Shown: in pieces, positions 15,918 to 23,491 of the stretch
Layout of the letters: the number at the start of each line of letters is the position of its first letter
Numbering within the stretch: position 1 is the stretch's first letter
NCBI RefSeq assembly: GCF_029760955.1
Contig: NZ_CP121682.1
Span: 3,658,001 to 3,722,000 of the forward strand
From: Streptomyces cathayae
GTDB taxonomy: Bacteria > Actinomycetota > Actinomycetes > Streptomycetales > Streptomycetaceae
Length of the DNA stretch: 64,000 nt
Direction of reading: 5' to 3'
Program-made: the position numbers and the translations under genes
The notes under the pieces: generated by a model
What the model saw: only the letters and a program-made list of their open reading frames with translations
Databases searched by the model: none
What the model was told of the DNA's origin: nothing

Positions 15918-17095
15918 ATAGGAGCCCGGCCAAAGGTCCCATCACAGTCTTGTCCTCCCGCCCGACCGGCGCGTGCCATCCCTCATGCGTCGCACGGAAG
16001 GACAGCACTCATCAGCATGGCAGAAGAGACAACGGTGATCGGCGGCGTCGACACCCACACCGACTTCCACCAGGCCGCAGTGATCGACTCCATCGGCCGG
16101 CACCTGGCCACCGAGACATTTCCCACCACTCACGACGGCTACCGTCGGCTACTGCAGTGGCTTCGCTCGCACGGCGAGGTCATGGCCGTCGGTGTCGAGG
16201 GCACCGGCGCCTACGGCTCCGAACTTGCCCGGGTGCTGCGGGCGAACCAGGTCACCGTGATCGAGGTGGACCGCCCCGACCGACGAGCCCGCAGGGCCAA
16301 TGGCAAGTCCGATCCCGTAGACGCCTTCGCCGCGGCGACAGCAGTACTCTCCGGCCGGGCTGGCGGGACCCCCAAGACCCGCGATGGCATCGTGGAGGCC
16401 ATCCGCGCGTTGCGAGTGGTCCGCCGCTCGGCCGTCAAGGCCCGCACACAGATCATCAACCAGATCCGCACCCTCATCATCACCGCGCCGGGCGAAGTCC
16501 GTGAGCGGCTGCGCACACTGGCCCCCGCCGAGCTGATCAAGCAGCTGTCACGGTCCCGGCCCGGCGCGGACACCCGCGACCCGGCCTGCGCGGTCAGGAT
16601 CGCCCTGCGGCGTCTGGCCCGCCGCCACCAGTACCTCACCGAGGAGATCGCCGACGCCGATGCCGAACTGAAGTCGCTGGTGGCCGAAGCAGCACCCTCG
16701 CTGGTCGCGCTGTCCGGAGTAGGCACCGAGACCGCCGCCCAGCTCCTGATCACCGCCGGCGACAACCCCGAGCGGCTCACCTCGGAAGCATCGTTCGCGC
16801 ACCTGTGCGCGGCAGCCCCCGTCCAGGCCAGCTCGGGCCGCACCAACCGGCACCGCCTCAACCGCGGCGGCGACCGCCGGGCCAACCACGCACTCCACAT
16901 GATCGCGCTGGTCCGCATGCGCTACGACCAGCGGACCCGGAACTACGTCGCCCGCCGCACCGCCGAAGGCATGTCCAAGAAGGATATCCTCCGCTGCCTC
17001 AAACGCTTCATCGCCCGCGAGGTCTACCAGCACCTCACCCGTCCCCACCACACACCGAAACCACTCACACAGAGCGCTTGACGGTCTATAGGAGC
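15918..17095. mobile_element. IS110-family insertion sequence
   Basis: Contains one intact IS110-type transposase. ATAGGAGC occurs at 15918-15925 and again at 17088-17095, just outside the transposase on both sides, and is read as the core sequence marking the ends; IS110 elements lack inverted repeats. The left non-coding end (at least 15926-16016, perhaps from 15781) is where a bridge RNA could be encoded. The left boundary is uncertain. Confidence 0.65.
16017..17081 (+). CDS. IS110-family transposase (DEDD, bridge-RNA-guided type)
   Basis: A 354-residue protein. The N-terminal RuvC-like DEDD domain has D in GGVDTHTDFH, E in GVEGTGAYG and DxxD in KSDPVDA. The C-terminal Tnp20 domain has GVGTETAAQLL and the catalytic-Ser region APVQASSGRTNRHRLNRGG, then NHALHMIALVRM. 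Members of this family are programmed by a bridge RNA encoded in the element's non-coding end. The start ATG at 16017 is preceded by GGACAGCACTCATCAGC with a weak ribosome site. The frame is intact. Confidence 0.93.
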   Translation: MAEETTVIGGVDTHTDFHQAAVIDSIGRHLATETFPTTHDGYRRLLQWLRSHGEVMAVGVEGTGAYGSELARVLRANQVTVIEVDRPDRRARRANGKSDPVDAFAAATAVLSGRAGGTPKTRDGIVEAIRALRVVRRSAVKARTQIINQIRTLIITAPGEVRERLRTLAPAELIKQLSRSRPGADTRDPACAVRIALRRLARRHQYLTEEIADADAELKSLVAEAAPSLVALSGVGTETAAQLLITAGDNPERLTSEASFAHLCAAAPVQASSGRTNRHRLNRGGDRRANHALHMIALVRMRYDQRTRNYVARRTAEGMSKKDILRCLKRFIAREVYQHLTRPHHTPKPLTQSA

Positions 17096-17216
17096 TTCAT
17101 CAACGACGGCATACGTGTGTACCCCGGGGCGGCCACTCGTGGTCGTCCCGTCCTGGGAGTGCCCCGGGCTTACTGGCCGCAGATCGAACTCCTAAAGCGG
17201 GTGTCGAGGGCCGACG

Positions 17217-17579
17217 TCATTCCTCGCGGTGCTGAGCGAACACCTGCTGCTGCTCGTCCCGCCAGCTCCAGTTGGCCGGCCGGGAGAAGGGCAGGTTTCG
17301 GGCAAGGCCGGAGAACTGGTCGGATGGCTCCCGGCTGGCCTTGTTCACCACGATCGCCGAGAGCATCGGTGCTCGTCCGTCCTCGTTGCGGTGGAGGCAG
17401 ACATCCTTGAGCAAGTAGGTCATGACTCCGCGGTGAGGCGGGATGGAGTCGAAGCCCTGCGCCGCCAACTCGGCGCTCAGCTCCCCGTACGTGATGGTCT
17501 GTCCCTGCCGGGCCCGCTTCCGCAGGATCTCCACGGCCGCTTCGACCGCTGCCGGGTACTCCGGATCCTTGATCCTCAT
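17217..17579 (-). CDS. Conserved hypothetical protein, 120 aa
   Basis: The ATG at 17579 follows GGGGAGGGG, so the longer upstream frame is rejected. The central pattern TYGELSAEL...IPPHRGVMTYLL...APMLSAIVVNKAS...DQFSGLA loosely resembles the domain found twice in the CoiA-like protein at 2172-5216 (TWxEL...LLVAVD...PLLCVLIVAS). No activity can be named. Ends near the IS110 element and precedes, on the other side, the tRNA-Pro scar at 17.76 kb. Confidence 0.6.
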   Translation of the reverse strand: MRIKDPEYPAAVEAAVEILRKRARQGQTITYGELSAELAAQGFDSIPPHRGVMTYLLKDVCLHRNEDGRAPMLSAIVVNKASREPSDQFSGLARNLPFSRPANWSWRDEQQQVFAQHREE

Positions 17580-17762
17580 TGCCCCTCCCCCATCGCGTGG
17601 ACACTGCCCAGCCGACACATCGTACCGACCAGGCACCGCACCGTACTGCTGGAAGCGGTACAGCAGCGAAGTACAGCAACCTTCCTGACCTCAACCGACC
17701 ATCAACGGCCGTCAGAGGCCTTCCGACCAGCCCACTGACCCTCGATAGGCTTTCAGCCAGTA

Positions 17763-17792
17763 GTTCGGGACGAAGAGGTCGTGGGTTCAAAT
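17763..17792 (+). repeat. tRNA-Pro(CGG) 3' fragment, attachment-site-like scar (copy B)
   Basis: Thirty bases identical to 5554-5583: anticodon loop, 3' anticodon stem, variable loop and most of the T arm. Beyond this the acceptor strand has diverged (ACCCCGCCCCGGG instead of CCGCCACCCCGAC). With copy A it may bracket the 12-kb segment between them as attL/attR of a former element. Confidence 0.75.
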
Positions 17793-17811
17793 ACCCCGCC
17801 CCGGGTGAAGT

Positions 17812-17855
17812 AGCAGGTCGGCCGCCTGGTCATGTGAGTGGGCGGCCGACCTGCT
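17812..17855 (+). terminator. 15-bp hairpin after scar copy B
   Basis: Arms 17812-17826 and 17841-17855 pair exactly around a 14-base loop. The bases that follow (CTTCGTCTGCGTGAC) resemble those after the copy A hairpin, showing that scar and hairpin were duplicated as a unit although the stem sequence differs. Confidence 0.65.
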
Positions 17856-17935
17856 TCGTCTGCGTGACTACCGCTTCCCGGGGAGAACGAGGGGGGCGGG
17901 CCCGGTCGTACCTCCCGTGCGGCCCGCAGGAGGGA

Positions 17936-18829
17936 TCAGTTCCGGCGGCTGCCGTCCACGATGACCGGGGTGCCGTTGCCCGAGCCGCAGGGCACGGCGT
18001 AGACCGGGTTCTCCTTGGCCGCTTCCCTGTACGCGTCGATGCACTGGTTCGTCAGGACCTTGTCGGTCAGGGAGTCGTCGAGGATCTCGTTGGCGCGGGC
18101 GATGCCCTCGGCTTCGATCTTGCGGCGCTTGGCCTCCTCCTCCGCCGTGCGGGTCGCCTCGACGGCCCGCTCGGTGGCCTCCTTCTGCTGGATCTTGCGG
18201 TCGATCTGCTTCTGGAGGGAGTCCGAAGGCTTGACGTTGCGCAGGTTCACGGCGGTGATGTCGATGCCGCGGGGCGCGAGTCGTTCCTTGACCAACGTGC
18301 CGATCTCCGCGTTGATCTCCTCCCGGGCCGAGGCATAGCCCTGCTCGCTGGTGTAGCGGGCGAAGACGTTCCGGACGATCTCCCGGCTGTCCGGGTAGAC
18401 CAGCCGCTGCTGGATGGCCTCCTCGCTCCCTGCCAGCCGGTACAGCTCCGCCGCCTTGCCCGGGGTGACCGCCCACTTCACGGTCACCTCCGTGTACATC
18501 ACACCCCCCTGGGAGGACCGCACCTCGACGACGTCCTTGTCGGAGAGGTTGAGGTCGACCGGACGGGTCGAGAAGGGCGTGACATCGGTGAAGGGCGACT
18601 TCAGGTGCATCCCGGACGTCATCGGCGCACCCACCCGGCCGAACGTCACCGGCACCCCGACCTCGTAGGCGCTGACGACGTACACCGTGCTGGCCATGCC
18701 GGAGAGCACGCTGCCGAGCAGTGCGGCGCCGGCACCCAGCCGAAGCCGGAGCCGGAGCGAGCTCTGGGCACGGGCGGCGAAGAACATCACCCCGGCGGCG
18801 ACGGCGAGCAGAATGGACAGTACGAGCAC
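17936..18829 (-). CDS. SPFH/band 7 (prohibitin-like) membrane protein
   Basis: A 297-residue protein. The GTG at 18829 is chosen for its strong AGGGGGGAG site. Two N-terminal hydrophobic stretches (VLVLSILLAVAAGVMFF; LGAGAALLGSVLSG) are followed by the SPFH domain: YEVGVPVTFGRVG, FSTRPVDLNLSD, VRSSQGGVMYTEVTVKWAV, then RGIDITAVNLRNVKPSD. The tail is a long charged coiled coil. Such proteins form membrane-bound oligomeric scaffolds linked to protease control or membrane microdomains. It stands alone, facing scar copy B. Confidence 0.85.
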   Translation of the reverse strand: MLVLSILLAVAAGVMFFAARAQSSLRLRLRLGAGAALLGSVLSGMASTVYVVSAYEVGVPVTFGRVGAPMTSGMHLKSPFTDVTPFSTRPVDLNLSDKDVVEVRSSQGGVMYTEVTVKWAVTPGKAAELYRLAGSEEAIQQRLVYPDSREIVRNVFARYTSEQGYASAREEINAEIGTLVKERLAPRGIDITAVNLRNVKPSDSLQKQIDRKIQQKEATERAVEATRTAEEEAKRRKIEAEGIARANEILDDSLTDKVLTNQCIDAYREAAKENPVYAVPCGSGNGTPVIVDGSRRN

Positions 18830-19031
18830 GGTGGCTCCCCCCTGAGAGATCCTGAGCAGCACCCCCCGGCACCGCTTGCCAGCGGAGGATATGACACCCG
18901 ATGTGCGGGGAGAACAGCGGCCTTCACCCGCTCCGACGGCAGCGAGTGCCCTCACTCGCGCCGGACTCTTCAGGCCCGTCACCGGCATGGCGCCGCCGCC
19001 CGGAACGCCGGCCGCGCCCTTGCTCCGCGGG

Positions 19032-19430
19032 TCAGCCGGACGTGGGATCCTCCGCGCCGTCCGCGTCCGTGGCGTCGTTGAGTCCGAGGCGCAGGTGCTC
19101 GATGTGGTGGACGGCCTGGTCGAGGAGTTCGGCGACATGGTTGTCGTAGAGCGCGTAGATCACCGAACGGCCCTGGCGTCGGCCTACGACCAGGCCGAGG
19201 TTGCGCAGCAGCCGTAGCTGATGCGAGCAGGCGGACTGTTCCATGCCGACCTCGGCGGCGAGTTCGGTGGCGGCGCAGGGGCCTTCCCGCAGGCGGGAGA
19301 GGATCAGCAGGCGGGAGGGGGTGGCCAGGGCCTGGAGGGTGGTGGCCACCCGGGCAGCACTGTCCGCGTCCAGGCGGGTGCGCGGGACGGCGTCTTTGGC
19401 GGGAGCTGCTCCATGACCCATGTCGGCCAT
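19032..19430 (-). CDS. ArsR/SmtB-family metal-sensing repressor
   Basis: Winged-helix repressor of about 130 residues. ATLQALATPSRLLILSRL, the recognition helix MEQSACSHQLRLLRNLGLV, wing GRRQGRSVIYALYD and the C-terminal helix HVAELLDQAVHHIEHLRLGL are typical; the His/Asp pattern of the last helix is that of the NmtR/KmtR/SmtB alpha-5 metal site. Either ATG 19430 or 19421 (MGHGAAP) is plausible; the ORF start at 19460 would fall inside the operator. It is divergent from a P-type metal ATPase, which it presumably represses until zinc, cadmium, cobalt or nickel binds. Confidence 0.88.
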   Translation of the reverse strand: MADMGHGAAPAKDAVPRTRLDADSAARVATTLQALATPSRLLILSRLREGPCAATELAAEVGMEQSACSHQLRLLRNLGLVVGRRQGRSVIYALYDNHVAELLDQAVHHIEHLRLGLNDATDADGAEDPTSG

Positions 19431-19445
19431 CATACAAGCGATACT

Positions 19446-19459
19446 TGAACATCTCTTCA
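19446..19459. promoter_or_regulatory. ArsR/SmtB-type operator
   Basis: TGAACA-TC-TCTTCA matches the family pattern TGAAxAxxTxTTCA and lies between the divergent repressor and the metal ATPase gene, placing both under one site. Its position also argues for a repressor start downstream of 19446. Confidence 0.6.
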
Positions 19460-19516
19460 TATGTACCTGTATGGTGATTGCGTCGATCCGTTCCGCCCTC
19501 CGAAGGGTTCTTCGTC

Positions 19517-21502
19517 ATGCCTCCCACCCTGACCGAGCGGCCCGCGCCCGCCGCGACCGCGCCCCCGGACGCCGCCCCGCGGCGGCGGACCCGGCTCCTC
19601 GCGCTGCCCGAGGTCCGCTGGGCCGCAGCGGCCACGGTGCTGTTCCTGCTCGCGCTCCCGCTGCAGCTGACCGGCGCGCCCGCCTGGACCTGGGGCGTGC
19701 TGTACGCGCTCGCCTACCTCGCCGGAGGCTGGGAGCCCGCGCTGGCCGGACTGCGGGCGCTGCGGGAGAGGACCCTCGACGTCGACCTGCTGATGATCGT
19801 CGCGGCGCTGGGTGCGGCAGCCGTGGGCCAGGTGATGGACGGTGCCCTGCTGATCGTCATCTTCGCCACCTCCGGCGCCCTGGAGGCCCTCGCCACCGCG
19901 CGCACCGCCGACTCGGTGCGCGGCCTGCTCGACCTCGCCCCGGCCACCGCGACCCGGCTGCGCGCCGACGGCGCCGACGGCGCCGAGGAGACCGTGCCCA
20001 CCGCCGACCTCGCCGTCGGCGACACGGTCCTGGTGCGGCCCGGCGAGCGGATCGGCGCCGACGGCCGGGTGCTGAACGGGGCGAGCGAGGTGGACCAGGC
20101 CACCATCACCGGCGAACCGCTGCCCGTCGCGAAGGAGCCCGGCGACGAGGTGTTCGCCGGCACCCTCAACGGCACCGGCGCACTCCGCGTGGAGGTCGAG
20201 CGGGACGCCTCCGACTCGGTGATCGCCCGGATCGTTCAGATGGTCGAGGAGGCGTCCGAGACCAAGGCGCCGACCCAGTTGTTCATCGAGAAGGTCGAAC
20301 AGCGCTACTCGGTCGGCATGGTGGTGGCCACGCTGGCCGTGTTCGCAGTGCCGCTCGCCTTCGGCGCAGCGCTGACCGACTCGCTGCTGCGGGCCATGAC
20401 CTTCATGATCGTCGCTTCGCCGTGCGCGGTGGTGCTGGCGACCATGCCGCCCCTGCTGTCGGCGATCGCCAACGCCGGGCGGCACGGCGTGCTGGTGAAG
20501 TCCGCCGTGGTGATGGAGCGTCTGGGCCAGGTCGACGCGGTCGCCCTGGACAAGACCGGCACGCTCACCGAGGGCACGCCGCGCGTGACCGACGTCCGGC
20601 CGCTGCCCGGATCCGGTGGGGGCGAGGCGGAACTGCTGGTCCTCGCCGCGGCGGCCGAGCACCCCAGCGAGCACCCGCTGGCCCGCGCCGTCGTGGACGC
20701 CGCCCGCGCCCGCGGTCTCGCCCTGCCCGTCGCGGAGGACTTCACGTCCACGCCCGGCGTCGGAGTCACCGCCACCGTCGACGGCCGCAAGATCGCGGTC
20801 GGCGTCCCCGCCCGGCTGCTGTCCGGCGCCGAGGACGCGCACACCGCCGTCGCCGCCGACCTGGAGGACGGCGGGCGCACCGCGGTCCTGGTGGTGGCCG
20901 ACGGCGCGCCGGTGGGAGTCCTGGGCATCGCCGACCGACTGCGGCCGGACGCCACCGCCACCGTCGCCTCGCTCACCGCGCTCACCGGCCACGCGCCGAC
21001 GCTGGTCACCGGCGACAACCCCCGTGCCGCCGCCCGCCTGGCCGCCGAGGTCGGCATCACCGACGTACGCGCCGGACTGCTGCCGCAGGACAAGGTGGCC
21101 GCGGTCAGGGAACTGGAGCAGGCCGGCCGCAGGCTTCTGGTCGTGGGCGACGGCGTCAACGACGCGCCCGCCCTGGCCGCCGCCCACACCGGCATCGCCA
21201 TGGGCCGGGCCGGCTCCGATCTGGCCCTGGAGACCGCCGACGCGGTGATCGTCCGTGACGAACTGGCCACCGTGCCCGCCGTGGTGGCCCTCTCCCGCCG
21301 GGCCCGCCGCCTGGTCGTGCAGAACCTGGTCATCGCCGGCGTGTTCATCTCCGTCCTGGTCGTATGGGACCTGGCCGGCACCCTGCCGCTGCCGCTCGGC
21401 GTCCTCGGCCACGAGGGCTCGACCGTCATCGTCGCCCTCAACGGCCTGCGGTTGCTGCGCGAGTCCGCCTGGACCCGGGCCCGCGAGGAGAGTCTCCGCT
21501 GA
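19517..21502 (+). CDS. Heavy-metal-translocating P1B-type ATPase
   Basis: A 661-residue export ATPase. In order: TGE in ITGEPLPV (near 198), metal-site SPC in IVASPCAVVL (near 302), phosphorylation site DKTGT (345-349), the HP motif in EHPSEHPLA and GDGVNDAPAL near residue 550. SPC without an N-terminal CxxC domain fits a short P1B pump for Co, Ni, Zn or Cd rather than copper (CPC). Start ATG 19517 with GAAGGG upstream. Regulated by the divergent ArsR protein. Confidence 0.93.
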   Translation: MPPTLTERPAPAATAPPDAAPRRRTRLLALPEVRWAAAATVLFLLALPLQLTGAPAWTWGVLYALAYLAGGWEPALAGLRALRERTLDVDLLMIVAALGAAAVGQVMDGALLIVIFATSGALEALATARTADSVRGLLDLAPATATRLRADGADGAEETVPTADLAVGDTVLVRPGERIGADGRVLNGASEVDQATITGEPLPVAKEPGDEVFAGTLNGTGALRVEVERDASDSVIARIVQMVEEASETKAPTQLFIEKVEQRYSVGMVVATLAVFAVPLAFGAALTDSLLRAMTFMIVASPCAVVLATMPPLLSAIANAGRHGVLVKSAVVMERLGQVDAVALDKTGTLTEGTPRVTDVRPLPGSGGGEAELLVLAAAAEHPSEHPLARAVVDAARARGLALPVAEDFTSTPGVGVTATVDGRKIAVGVPARLLSGAEDAHTAVAADLEDGGRTAVLVVADGAPVGVLGIADRLRPDATATVASLTALTGHAPTLVTGDNPRAAARLAAEVGITDVRAGLLPQDKVAAVRELEQAGRRLLVVGDGVNDAPALAAAHTGIAMGRAGSDLALETADAVIVRDELATVPAVVALSRRARRLVVQNLVIAGVFISVLVVWDLAGTLPLPLGVLGHEGSTVIVALNGLRLLRESAWTRAREESLR

Positions 21503-21641
21503 CCCGTTGCGCCCGCGCCGGCGGTGCCGTCGCCGCCGGACTGCTCCGACGGCACCGCCGGCGCGGGAGACGCCCCCGGGCAGCACGTGCGTGCGTACGC
21601 GGGCGCGCCTGCCGCCCGTCGATCCGTTCCCCGCCTGCCAC

Positions 21642-21929
21642 GCCCAGGGCTTCGGCCGGCAGAGCCGGGGTGACCACCTCGGCCGGGGGGCCGTCCGCCG
21701 CCACTCGGCCGTGCCGCAGCAGTTCGGGGACGAGGTCCTCCCGCAGCGCGCAGCACGCACAGTCGTTCACCAGCGGTGCGTCACCGCTGCCCAGCAGACC
21801 GCCGGCATCGCGTACGGTGCGGTGCACCGCGCTGTCGGCGGCGGACGTCAGGTCGTGGTGCAGCGCGACCGAGCCGGGCACCGTGCGCAGGATCTCCTCG
21901 ACGGCGGCCCGGCGGGCGTCGGCGTGCAA
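21642..21929 (-). pseudogene. CobW/COG0523 metallochaperone fragment
   Basis: Reads HADARRAAVEEILRTVPGS, ALHHDLTSA, then LVNDCACCALREDLVPELLRHG, the CxCC signature of the CobW-like GTP-binding metallochaperones of Streptomyces. Past about residue 95 the sequence becomes meaningless, so three quarters of the protein are missing, and the true N-terminus is unclear. Remnant beside the metal ATPase. Confidence 0.65.
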
Positions 21930-22111
21930 CCCGCACCAAGCCCTTTTCGTCGTCCGCAGCGGCCTCCCCTTCCTGCCCTTTCCTGCCCTACAACGAAAAT
22001 GTCCCTTACCAGGTCTCGAAACCGCAGGTCAGTGGCGTGACGCGGTCGTTCCCGTCTGGATCTGTGCCGACGGTCACAGCAAGCGGGGGACGCGTAGGCC
22101 CATACTGGGCC

Positions 22112-22333
22112 ATGACAAAGCCTGCTGCACCGAAGCGTCGTCTGCCTACCAGCCCCTTCAAGGCCCCGGCCACACCGGCTCCCAAGCACTTCGCCATGGG
22201 CGACCAGGTCACACACGACGTGTACGGCCTCGGCCGGGTGATCGGCATCGAGGATGACATCGCGGTGCTCGTGGATTTCGGCTCGGCGCAGATGCGGATC
22301 CTGAGCCCGTACGCCAAGATGACCAAGCTGTAG
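22112..22333 (+). CDS. Small conserved protein, 73 aa
   Basis: MTKPAAPKRRLPTSPFKAP is a basic, Pro-rich tail, followed by a compact domain (GDQVTHDVYGLGRVIGIEDD, AVLVDFGSAQMRIL) that looks like a small SH3/tudor-type barrel as in CarD- or UvrD-C-like domains. Similar short proteins are frequent in Streptomyces. Nucleic-acid or RNA-polymerase contact is a guess. The start ATG at 22112 is clear; the longer upstream frame is not coding. Confidence 0.7.
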   Translation: MTKPAAPKRRLPTSPFKAPATPAPKHFAMGDQVTHDVYGLGRVIGIEDDIAVLVDFGSAQMRILSPYAKMTKL

Positions 22334-22399
22334 GACCGCTGTGCCCGGTCACGGCACACCAGGACCCTTCGGGGACCTGTAACGAAAGAGAGACCTCCC

Positions 22400-22582
22400 A
22401 TCGATCTGACATCGCTGTTCTCCGCCCCGGAAGGGCAACCCCGCTGCCCCACCGCGGCATCGCCGCCTCCGGCGACGAACCCCTTCCAGGCCCCGTCCTT
22501 CGGGGAGGACGACACCTTCCCGTTCGAGGATGCACAGGAGTCCGCCTCGGGCATGCGTGCGACGCGACCCGAGGCGGCTTAG
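22400..22582 (+). CDS. Possible 60-aa ORF without a canonical start codon
   Basis: The frame reads IDLTSLFSAPEGQPR, NPFQAPSFGEDDTFPFEDAQE and ends at TAG 22582. The acidic, non-random sequence and AAAGAGAG just upstream suggest translation, but the first codon is ATC at 22400. The start has mutated, ATC is used, or the ORF is dead. It follows the 73-aa gene in the same frame. Nothing is supported in 22583-22953. Confidence 0.25.
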   Translation: MDLTSLFSAPEGQPRCPTAASPPPATNPFQAPSFGEDDTFPFEDAQESASGMRATRPEAA

Positions 22583-22953
22583 TTCCACGAGTGACGGTGG
22601 CTTCGACAACTGGCCGCGGGCCGTCTCCGGCACTGCGGTGAGGAGTGCGGCCGTCTCGGTTTCCGTCTCGTTCAGCCCTGTTCACCGTCGTTCAGACGCG
22701 ATCGTGCGCCGGCCCCCCTCCCGTAGCCGGGCCACCCACCGAAACAGGGGGAAAGCGTGCGCGTCAAGACACGCTGGATGTACCGGCCCGTGTGCGCGTG
22801 GAGCTCTGATGCTGCTTGCCATGCGCCCTGTCCCGGGCTGCGCGGTCACGCACGCTGCCACCTCCATCAAGGTGTGTGGACGAAACGTGGCCAGGCCGAA
22901 CTGAAGAAGAAGGTGGGCAGGCGCCGCAGGAAGTGAGCCGGGGGCACGGGGTG

Positions 22954-23123
22954 AGCGTCTGACCGCGCGACAGCGCCAACGGGCAGCGGCGGTCTCGACG
23001 ACGGGCGAGCACGGACACCGACGAGTCGTCCGCGCAGGTGAGAGCTGCACCGGTCCCGGACGGCGTCCCCGCCCAAGGCGCTTCGGGTGAGGAGGCCGTG
23101 GGGCCACATCCCGCCACCCCGAC
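22954..23123. repeat. Element-end remnant with tRNA-Pro 3' end (copy E)
   Basis: Begins GCGTCTGACCGCGCGACAGC and follows the order of copies C and D, then continues through a degenerate anticodon arm (CTTCGGGTGAGGAGG, from 23081) into a well preserved tRNA-Pro 3' end (CATCCCGCCACCCCGAC, to 23123). It marks the right limit of the tRNA-Pro-related mosaic. Confidence 0.65.
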
Positions 23124-23132
23124 AGTGAAGCA

Positions 23133-23179
23133 CCAGGTCAGGGGCCTGATCCGTATCGCGGGTCGGGCCCCTGACCTGG
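23133..23179 (+). terminator. 13-bp hairpin after scar copy E
   Basis: CCAGGTCAGGGGC (23133-23145) pairs with GCCCCTGACCTGG (23167-23179) around a 21-base loop. Same place relative to the tRNA 3' end as the hairpins at 5609 and 17812. Between here and 23491 no gene is supported. Confidence 0.6.
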
Positions 23180-23491
23180 TACCGGGGGGACTTTCGGGAG
23201 CCGGCTTCGGACAGCGCTCACACCACCCACCGGTCCCGCCGCCCAGGTGGGTGCGGAGCAGGACGATGCCACCCACCATCCGGCGGTCGAAGAAGGCTGC
23301 CGCCGGTGACCGGAGTTCCCCTTCCCGGCTCCGCGTGCCGGGGCCGGGAGTCCCCGGCTCGACCGGCCCGACACGTAGAGTGAGCGGTCGTGTCACTGTG
23401 TGAGCATGGTGGGTGGCGTGGTCGGACATGTGGCGCGTCGTCCCGGCACAGCTGCCCGGGTGGTCACCCCGGTCCCGGGTGAGGAGTGCGG

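Noticed and set aside
17170..17790. Long minus-strand frame beginning NPRPLRPE and covering 17.2-17.8 kb
   Set aside because: Also starts in a tRNA fragment; only the 120-aa frame at 17217-17579 has a ribosome site and protein-like sequence.
19420..21258. 612-aa plus-strand and 767-aa minus-strand frames over the metal ATPase
   Set aside because: High-GC shadow frames made of Arg/Gly/Ala; the P-type ATPase frame has all family motifs.
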